Below, piece after piece: positions 58,756 through 64,000 of a DNA stretch of 64,000 bases; the first letter of the stretch is position 1, and the number at the start of each line of letters is the position of its first letter. Where the stretch lies: positions 248,001-312,000 of the forward strand of contig NZ_JBITLV010000002.1 in NCBI RefSeq assembly GCF_044465595.1, written 5' to 3'. The translations under genes and the position numbers were made by a program. This DNA comes from Spongisporangium articulatum. Lineage in GTDB: Bacteria > Actinomycetota > Actinomycetes > Actinomycetales > Kineosporiaceae. The notes under the pieces are model-generated. The model had not been told where the DNA came from, made no database searches, and saw only the letters and a list, made by a program, of their open reading frames with translations.

Positions 58756-59714
58756 GGCCGCACCACGGGGATCTCCGCCGTCTCCGGCCCGCGCTGGGGG
58801 TGTGGTTGCTGCCCCGCCGGTTGCTGGCCGGCCGGTTGGTGCGCGGCCGGCGGTTGCATCGAATAGGGCTGCGGGGCAAGCGGTCCCGGGACTCCAGCGG
58901 TGAGTTCGGTGGTGGCCGTCGCCCCGACCAGCTCGTGCACGGCGGGCAGCAGGGTCCGCACCGACCGGACCAGCGTCGTCCGACCGGCCCGGCCACCGCC
59001 GCCCAGCAGCGCCGCACCCCTGGCGTCGTCCGCCACCGTGCCCAGCACCCGCACCGGCAACCCGCCCGAGCGCAGCAGCTGCTCGGTGCGGGCGGCCACC
59101 GCGCGCTCGTTGCTGACCAGCACGACGCCGACCCGCCGGGCCGCGCCGGGCCCCAGCTCGCCGCTGTCGGTCTCGCCGCCGATCAGCCGCCGGACCCGCT
59201 CCCGCAGGTGGGCCAGCCCCTCGAGCTCGGCGCGGGCCAGCAGCAGCACGGCGTCGGCCGCCCGCAGCAGCGGGGTGAGGGAGCGCGTGGGACCCAGACG
59301 CCCGACGTCCGCCACCACCGGACGTCCGGTGCCGCTCAGCGTGGCCGCCAGCTGCGGCCACAGCGCCTCCACGCCGGCGGCCTGCTCCGGGCCGCTGACC
59401 CCGACCAGCACGGGCAGCCCCCCGGCCACCCGCTGGCTGTGCCGTTCGACCAGCGCCGCCGGTTGCTGCGGCATCCCGCCGCCGCGGATCGCCGCCGTCA
59501 GCGAGAGCAGGCCCACCCCCGGGTCGAGGGGCTTGCCGTCGTCGGTGCGGTAGCGCAGCGCCACGTCGCCGCCGTGCGGGTCGAGGTCGGCCAGCAGCGG
59601 TTCACCGCCTGCGCCGAGGCCGCCGGGAGCGCTGCCGAACAGGGCGGCCAGGGCGACCGAGAAGGTCGTCACGCCGGGCGCGCCCTTGGCCGAGGCCACC
59701 GCGACGAGGCTCAT
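58752..59714 (-). CDS. TadZ/CpaE-like MinD/ParA-family protein
   Basis: A 320-residue P-loop protein. SAKGAPGVTT at residues 8-17 is a deviant Walker A as in MinD/ParA relatives, and LLADLDPHGGDVALRY is the A' motif. The C-terminus is Gln/Pro-rich (QPPAAHQPAGQQPAGQQP), probably disordered. TadZ proteins place the pilus machine at the cell pole. ATG 59714 overlaps the preceding stop (ATGA), and its own stop overlaps tadA's GTG. Confidence 0.88.
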   Translation of the reverse strand: MSLVAVASAKGAPGVTTFSVALAALFGSAPGGLGAGGEPLLADLDPHGGDVALRYRTDDGKPLDPGVGLLSLTAAIRGGGMPQQPAALVERHSQRVAGGLPVLVGVSGPEQAAGVEALWPQLAATLSGTGRPVVADVGRLGPTRSLTPLLRAADAVLLLARAELEGLAHLRERVRRLIGGETDSGELGPGAARRVGVVLVSNERAVAARTEQLLRSGGLPVRVLGTVADDARGAALLGGGGRAGRTTLVRSVRTLLPAVHELVGATATTELTAGVPGPLAPQPYSMQPPAAHQPAGQQPAGQQPHPQRGPETAEIPVVRP

Positions 59715-60490
59715 CAGGAACCCACCGGCCGGCCGCGGGTCAGCAGCACGAGGCTCACCTGGTCCGCCCCCGCCGCCGCCGCGACGTCGGGCGCGTCCGC
59801 GCGCGGCACGATCACCGTGACCACGGTGGTGTCGCCGCCGTCGGCGCCGAACACGCTGTCGCTGGGGGTCTGGACCGACCCGACGACGCCGCCCGGCGAG
59901 AGCACCTGGCCCTCGCCGTCCACCGTGCGCACGACCTGGACGACGTCGCCCGACTGCAGCCCGCTGGCCGGGAACCGCCCGGCGGCCAGGGCCATGCCGA
60001 CGGCGGCCTTGTCGGACGTCAGCAGGCCGGTGGTGCCGAGCATGCCGGGGTCGAGGAGCCGGCCGGCCGCGATCTGCGTGGTCGCATAGCGGCCGATCAC
60101 CTGGTCGGCCTGGTCGGCGGCGATCAGTGGGACGCCGTCGGCCGCCACCCGCGCGACCGCCAGGTCGTCCTGCTCGATCCGGCTGCCCACCGCGATGTCG
60201 TGCCGGGCGACGAGCACCTGCGAACGGGTGTCGAGCCGCAGCGCCAGCAGGCCCGCGGTGGCGGCGCCGAGCACGATCAGCAGGACGGCGAGCAGGGCCA
60301 CGCCGGGACGGCGCCGGCCGGGGGGCCGGGGGAGTCGCTCGGCCGGGCCGCGGGTCTCGAACCGCGCGGAGCCGGCGAGTGGGCCGGGGTTCGCGCCCGG
60401 CTGTGCCTTCTGACCGGCCTTCTGACCGGCCTTCTGACCGGCGGGGCCGTCGGCCGGTGGGGAGGGGGCGGTGCGTCCGGAGATCGTCAT
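59714..60490 (-). CDS. CpaB/RcpC-like SAF-domain protein
   Basis: About 258 residues. A Gln/Lys/Gly-rich N-terminus containing a three-fold GQKA repeat precedes one transmembrane helix (about 60-83, PGVALLAVLLIVLGAATAGL), then a SAF domain (VLVARHDIAVGSRIEQDDLA, GRYATTQIAAGRLLDP) and a RcpC/CpaB-like region. CpaB stabilises the pilus secretion channel or binds the wall. ATG 60490 (MTISGRT) is used; a TTG at 60535 with better upstream sequence is possible. It is the first gene of the pilus operon. Confidence 0.88.
   Translation of the reverse strand: MTISGRTAPSPPADGPAGQKAGQKAGQKAQPGANPGPLAGSARFETRGPAERLPRPPGRRRPGVALLAVLLIVLGAATAGLLALRLDTRSQVLVARHDIAVGSRIEQDDLAVARVAADGVPLIAADQADQVIGRYATTQIAAGRLLDPGMLGTTGLLTSDKAAVGMALAAGRFPASGLQSGDVVQVVRTVDGEGQVLSPGGVVGSVQTPSDSVFGADGGDTTVVTVIVPRADAPDVAAAAGADQVSLVLLTRGRPVGS
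60407..60442. repeat. Tandem 12-bp repeat, three units
   Basis: CTTCTGACCGGC occurs three times in succession inside the cpaB-like gene and encodes the GQKAGQKAGQKA segment on the minus strand. In-frame slippage would change the length of the cytoplasmic tail. Confidence 0.9.
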
Positions 60491-60609
60491 CCCGAGGTGG
60501 TCATCCTGATCATGGTGACTGCTTCCTTTGCGCAACTTTTCTTAGCGCAGGGGTTCGCCCCGACCGCACAGAGTGACAACATATTGCCACTTCGGCGATG
60601 GTATGCACT

Positions 60610-60639
60610 ATTCGAACAGATTCGAACAGATTCGAACAG
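60610..60639. repeat. Three direct 10-bp repeats upstream of lipoprotein gene
   Basis: ATTCGAACAG is repeated three times at exact 10-bp intervals (60610, 60620, 60630), about one DNA turn, in a locally AT-rich stretch between the divergent pilus operon and the lipoprotein gene. Each copy contains TTCGAA. It may be a helically phased regulator site. TGCGC...GCGCA at 60529-60549 is a further inverted repeat near the pilus start. Confidence 0.85.
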
Positions 60640-60659
60640 GAAACAGTCGGTTAGCCCTG

Positions 60660-61367
60660 ATGAGTCGTGAAGGTCGTGGTCGGTGGTCGGCCGGGGTGCT
60701 CGCCCCCGTGCTGGTGGGGCTCCTCGTGGGCTGTGGCGCGCCCGAGGCCAACCCGCTCGACCTGCCGACGATGAGCGGGGCCGGCTCCTCGGCCGTGGCG
60801 TTGAACGAACCCTCCGCCTCCGCGGGAGGCGCGGGTTCGACGGCCACGGGCGCGGCGTCGTCCACGTCGGCCGGCTGGAACGGCGGGGTGTTCGGCAAGG
60901 GCGCGTCGGCGCAGCTGGGCGTCCTGACCGGCAGCGCGCGCGCCCACCCGAGCCTGGTCCGGCTGGTGGTCGACTACTGGGACACGCGGGTCAAGATCGG
61001 CAACACCTGGCGGATCGATGAGAGCGCGCTGCAGCAGGTCGCCTCGGGGCGGGCGGCCTCGCAGGCCCGCAAGCGCGCCGACACGCTGTCCACCGGGCAG
61101 CGGCACGTGGTCGGGAAGTTCGTCGTGAACGCCTCGCAGGTCAAGGTCTCGGGAAGCACGGCCACGGTGACGGGGTGCATGCAGGACTGGACGTCGGAGG
61201 TCGACCCGGCCGGTCAGATCGTGATCGACGCCCCGGGAGGCCGGGTCACCACCCTGCAGCTCACCCGCACCGGCTCCACGTGGCGGGTCAGCGACGTCCC
61301 GCACGACGTCCCGCCGTTCTGCAGCCAGGACGGCACCAAGGTCGAGGTCTTCGGGAGTCCCTCATGA
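60660..61367 (+). CDS. Putative lipoprotein of unknown function
   Basis: A 235-residue exported protein. MSREGRGRWSAGVLAPVLVG then LLVGCGAPEANP is a lipoprotein signal with Cys at about residue 24. A Ser/Ala/Gly-rich linker follows (40-80), then a domain of roughly 140 residues (SLVRLVVDYWDTRVKIGNTW, VVNASQVKVSGSTATVTGCM) resembling small SnoaL/NTF2-like extracytoplasmic domains; this resemblance is weak. ATG 60660 is chosen because it starts the signal peptide. It is divergent from the pilus operon and overlaps the next gene (ATGA), so the two exported proteins are co-translated and may serve the pilus. Confidence 0.8.
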   Translation: MSREGRGRWSAGVLAPVLVGLLVGCGAPEANPLDLPTMSGAGSSAVALNEPSASAGGAGSTATGAASSTSAGWNGGVFGKGASAQLGVLTGSARAHPSLVRLVVDYWDTRVKIGNTWRIDESALQQVASGRAASQARKRADTLSTGQRHVVGKFVVNASQVKVSGSTATVTGCMQDWTSEVDPAGQIVIDAPGGRVTTLQLTRTGSTWRVSDVPHDVPPFCSQDGTKVEVFGSPS

Positions 61368-62386
61368 GGCGACGGGCTGCGGTCCTGGCCGCCGCGCTGG
61401 TCGGCGCGTTGCTCGCGGCCGGGGCGACCCCCGCGGCCGGGGACGAGGTCGACCCGGGCGGTGCGGCCACCCGGGCCGGCTACACCGTGGGCGTGACCGT
61501 GCACTTCAGCGGCGACGCGGCGCCCGCCGCGAGCCGCACGGTGCGGGTGCGCCCGACCTGCTGGTGGATGCCCGCCGACGGGCCGTACACCGACGCCGCC
61601 GCGATGCTGAAGTGGTACGACGGCCGGGTCGGCGCGTCCTTCAACCGCGACGACCTCACCACGTACGGGCCGCGCAACCAGTGGGTCGCCGCCCGTGACA
61701 AGGAGAAGGCCGGCGGCGACATCAGCTGGTACAAGGCCTACTGCACCAAGCCCGAGTACTACGCCAAGTACCACATGGGTTCGTACGCCTCGACGCTCGA
61801 CCAGGACTTCGGCGGCGCCACCCAGACCTGGTTGGTCAACTACTACAAGGCCTTCAACGTGGGTGAGGCCGTCCCGCCGCCCGTGATCGACCCGGCCGAG
61901 CTGGCCCGCGCGGCCCGCGACGAGATGGTGATCCCGGTGCCGGTGACCGACCGGAACCCCAAGGTGAAGGCGGCCGGGGCGCCCACGCTCGTCGGGCTGC
62001 CCACCTGGTTCTGGGTGACGAACCCGGCGGCCGTCGGCGGGCCGGCCGGCACCCGGACCATCCGCGCCGAGGTCGGCGGCGTCTGGGCCGAGGTCACCGC
62101 GAAGACGGCCGGCCTCAAACTGGCCTCGCCCGCCGGGGGTGTCACCTGCCCGCCGGCCCGGGCCACCGTGAAGTACGGCCCGGGGGTGAACGTCGACGCG
62201 GCCTGCACCGTGTCGTTCGACCGGGCGTCCGTGGCCTATCCGAAGGGCTACCCGGTGGTGGCGTCCACGGGGTGGCAGGCGACGTGGGTCGGGTCCGACG
62301 GCGGGGACGGCGTGCTGGTCCCGCTGGCCCGGCAGGCGGTGGCGAACGTGCCCGTGGCCGAGGTCCAGAACGTCGTCACGCGGTAG
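61364..62386 (+). CDS. Secreted protein of unknown function
   Basis: A 340-residue exported protein. RRRAAVLAAALVGALLAAGA is a Sec signal, cleaved near TPAAGD. The mature part has Trp/Tyr-rich segments (RPTCWWMPADGPYTDAAAML, ISWYKAYCTKPEYYAKYHMG) and a C-terminal beta-sandwich-like region (IRAEVGGVWAEVTAKTAGLK). Four Cys could form disulphides. I do not recognise the family. The ATG overlaps the lipoprotein stop, so the two probably act together at the cell surface. Confidence 0.78.
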   Translation: MRRRAAVLAAALVGALLAAGATPAAGDEVDPGGAATRAGYTVGVTVHFSGDAAPAASRTVRVRPTCWWMPADGPYTDAAAMLKWYDGRVGASFNRDDLTTYGPRNQWVAARDKEKAGGDISWYKAYCTKPEYYAKYHMGSYASTLDQDFGGATQTWLVNYYKAFNVGEAVPPPVIDPAELARAARDEMVIPVPVTDRNPKVKAAGAPTLVGLPTWFWVTNPAAVGGPAGTRTIRAEVGGVWAEVTAKTAGLKLASPAGGVTCPPARATVKYGPGVNVDAACTVSFDRASVAYPKGYPVVASTGWQATWVGSDGGDGVLVPLARQAVANVPVAEVQNVVTR

Positions 62387-62413
62387 AAACCAGCCGGTGG
62401 CAGGCTGCGCGGC

Positions 62414-63451
62414 ATGACCTCCCCCACCTCGACCGCACCCGCCTGGCTGTCCCTGCCCACCCCGCCCACGGCGGAGCTGCACCTGCACATCGAGGGCACG
62501 ATCGAGGCCGACCTGCTGGTCGCCGCCGCGAAGCGCAACGGGGTGGAGCTGCCCTCGTACGACCCGGCGGTGCTGACGGAGCGGTACGAGCACTTCGCCG
62601 ACCTCCAGGCCTTCCTCGACGTGCACTACGCGAACCTGGCGGTGCTGCGCACGGAGCAGGACTTCTACGAGCTGGCGTCCGGGTACCTGACCCGGGCGGC
62701 CGCGGCCGGGGTGCGCCGGGTGGAGGCGTTCTTCGACCCGCAGACCCACGTGAACCACGGCGTCCCCCTGGGCGAGGTGATCGGCGGGCTGTCGGCCGCC
62801 TTCTCGAAGGCGGAGGAGACGCACGGGATCTCGGCGGTGCTGCTGCTGTCGTTCCTGCGTGACCTCGGGGCGCAGGCGGCGGAGGAGATCTTCCGGGCGG
62901 CGATGCCGTACCGCGAGCACTTCGTGGGCGTGGCGCTGGACTCGACCGAGGTCGGCTACCCGCCGTCCCTGTTCGAGAAGGTCTACGGGATGGCCGCTTC
63001 CGAGGGTCTGCACCGGGTCGCGCACGCCGGTGAGGAGGGCGGCCCCGACTACGTGGTCGAGGCGCTCGACCTGCTCGGCGTGGAGCGTGTCGACCACGGC
63101 AACCGGGCCCTGGAGGACGACGACCTGGTGCGGCGCCTGGCCGAGGACGGCACGCCCTTGACCGTGTGCCCGTTGTCGAACGTCTACCTGAAGGGCGTCC
63201 CGTCGATGGCCGAGCACCCGCTGCCGCGCATGCTCGAGGCGGGCCTGACGGTCACGATCAACAGTGACGACCCGGCCTACTTCGGCGGGTACGTCGACGC
63301 GAACTATGCCGCCGTGGCGGCCCAGTTCGAACTGTCCCGCGACGGGCTGGCCCAGTTGGCGGCCAATTCGTTCGAGGCGACCTTCTCGACGCCGGAGCAG
63401 CGCACGCAGTGGCTCGGCGAGGTCGAGGTCTGGCGGGTCGCCGCTTCATGA
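62414..63451 (+). CDS. Adenine deaminase (adenosine deaminase-like family)
   Basis: A 345-residue zinc amidohydrolase. The zinc ligands start at His23 and His25 in AELHLHIEGT; AHAGEEGGPDYV, ERVDHGNRALED, CPLSNVYLKGV and INSDDPAYFGGY complete the site. The HIEGT and AGEEGG variants are those of adenine deaminase (Aah1-type) rather than adenosine deaminase, so it probably converts adenine to hypoxanthine for purine salvage. ATG 62414 is used. Its TGA stop is the first three bases of a terminator-like palindrome. Confidence 0.9.
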   Translation: MTSPTSTAPAWLSLPTPPTAELHLHIEGTIEADLLVAAAKRNGVELPSYDPAVLTERYEHFADLQAFLDVHYANLAVLRTEQDFYELASGYLTRAAAAGVRRVEAFFDPQTHVNHGVPLGEVIGGLSAAFSKAEETHGISAVLLLSFLRDLGAQAAEEIFRAAMPYREHFVGVALDSTEVGYPPSLFEKVYGMAASEGLHRVAHAGEEGGPDYVVEALDLLGVERVDHGNRALEDDDLVRRLAEDGTPLTVCPLSNVYLKGVPSMAEHPLPRMLEAGLTVTINSDDPAYFGGYVDANYAAVAAQFELSRDGLAQLAANSFEATFSTPEQRTQWLGEVEVWRVAAS

Positions 63452-63513
63452 TCACCGCGAGGCTGTCACTTCGTCGGGTTGGACCCGACGGAGTGACCCG
63501 ATTCCGGTGATCT
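63449..63513. terminator. Long imperfect hairpin between convergent genes
   Basis: GTCACTTCGTCGGGT (63465-63479) pairs with ACCCGACGGAGTGAC (63483-63497) with one mismatch and a three-base loop. Outer arms TGATCACCG (63449-63457) and CGGTGATC (63505-63512) add a second stem. The outer arm begins with the adenine deaminase stop TGA, as in other TGATCA-headed elements of this window. Confidence 0.8.
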
Positions 63514-63522
63514 TGGTCTGGG

Positions 63523-63987
63523 TCAGCCCGGTATCGGGGTGAGCGACTCCGGTGCCGCTGCGCGCCCACACGCCCGGCACGTCGAGACGACGTCGAGCGC
63601 CTCCCCGCAGTCGTGCCGGTAGGCCAGCGCCGGCCGGTCGACCACCCACTTGTCGCCCCACTGCTGCAGCGTCAGCAGCACCGGGAACAGGTCCCGCCCG
63701 GCGTCGGTGAGGTGGTACTCGAACCGGGGCGGGCGCTCGCTGTACTGCCGCTTCTCCACGACCCCGGCCGCGACGAGCTTCTTCAGTCGGTCCGTGAGCA
63801 CGTCGCGCGGCGCCCCGGTGAATCCGACGATCCGGTCGAAACGGGTCACGCCGTATGCGATCTCGCGCACGGCCAGGAGGGCCCAGCGTTCGCCGACCAC
63901 GCTCAGGGCCGCCGCGGCCGAGCAGGGGCGCGGGGCCACGGGCAGTTCCGCGAGGGCTCCCAGGTTGGCGTTCCACGCATCGCTCAT
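63523..63987 (-). CDS. HxlR-family winged-helix transcriptional regulator
   Basis: A 154-residue regulator of the HxlR family (MarR-like winged helix): PCSAAAALSVVGERWALLAV, REIAYGVTRFDRIVGFTGAP and LTDRLKKLVAAGVVEKRQYS are the core helices, followed by the wing (ERPPRFEYHLTDAGRDLFPV). The C-terminus has three Cys (HDCGEALDVVSTCRACGR), which could bind metal or sense redox stress, as thiol-based HxlR proteins do. ATG 63987 is used. It is convergent with the adenine deaminase; its target genes would lie beyond the window. Confidence 0.92.
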   Translation of the reverse strand: MSDAWNANLGALAELPVAPRPCSAAAALSVVGERWALLAVREIAYGVTRFDRIVGFTGAPRDVLTDRLKKLVAAGVVEKRQYSERPPRFEYHLTDAGRDLFPVLLTLQQWGDKWVVDRPALAYRHDCGEALDVVSTCRACGRAAAPESLTPIPG

Positions 63988-64000
63988 GCCGTCGAGTGTA

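Noticed and set aside
60509..60516. Isolated TGATCATG near the pilus operon start
   Set aside because: One copy only, without a paired arm; not counted with the palindromic family.
60610..60639. Possible CRISPR-like repeats
   Set aside because: Units are only 10 bp and contiguous, with no spacers and no cas genes.

Overview
The window is high-GC DNA from an actinomycete (Actinomycetota). The case rests on GC-rich third codon positions, GTG and TTG starts, GTGA/ATGA gene overlaps, and families typical of that phylum: a GlbO-type truncated haemoglobin, an Rv2466c-like thioredoxin-fold protein, a DesA3/Rv3230c-like desaturase pair, an ECF42-type sigma factor with its DGPF partner, a SARP-type regulator and an actinobacterial Tad pilus locus. 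The genus cannot be read from the sequence. A free-living, possibly motile or surface-attached soil actinomycete is an inference from the chemosensory and pilus loci. No rRNA, tRNA, CRISPR array, prophage or transposase was recognised.

Layout. 1-3057: TetR regulator (cut by the window edge), acyl-CoA dehydrogenase, SDR, Nudix hydrolase. 3058-6894: palindromes, thioesterase and partner, a frameshifted exported protein, globin, DUF4442 protein, MscS channel. 6948-10164: a ureohydrolase divergent from an APC permease that is preceded by a clear guanidine-I (ykkC) riboswitch. 10177-11240: one DUF559/AbiEi-like gene bracketed by perfect 23-bp inverted repeats. 11236-13398: prolyl oligopeptidase. 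13638-22932: a seven-gene, translationally coupled chemosensory operon (CheW, CheR-TPR, CheW, MCP, CheA-REC, CheB, triple-receiver histidine kinase) with the gene content of a Wsp pathway but no GGDEF output. 23110-31419: MalQ, a coiled-coil protein, a secreted trypsin-like protease with VCBS repeats, PepN, an Rv2466c-like protein. 31410-36336: desaturase and reductase, RpiB, a decayed PEP-mutase-like gene, TetR and a PhlG-like hydrolase. 36398-46661: zinc metallopeptidase, giant transglutaminase/DUF2126 protein, YbaK-like deacylase, PP2C phosphatase, DGPF/ECF42 pair, beta-helix protein, CDF transporter. 46675-50380: secreted lipase, TetR and cholesterol oxidase, with shared operator-like sites. 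50416-60490: a Tad/Flp pilus operon on the minus strand ending in a membrane LysM-SARP protein. 60660-63987: exported proteins, adenine deaminase, HxlR regulator.

The most unusual features are a family of intergenic palindromes built on a GATCATG core (3065-3154, 22933-23035, and split around a gene at 10177/11240), the guanidine riboswitch locus, the Wsp-like array with a non-diguanylate-cyclase output, and the transmembrane LysM-to-SARP architecture at the end of the pilus operon.
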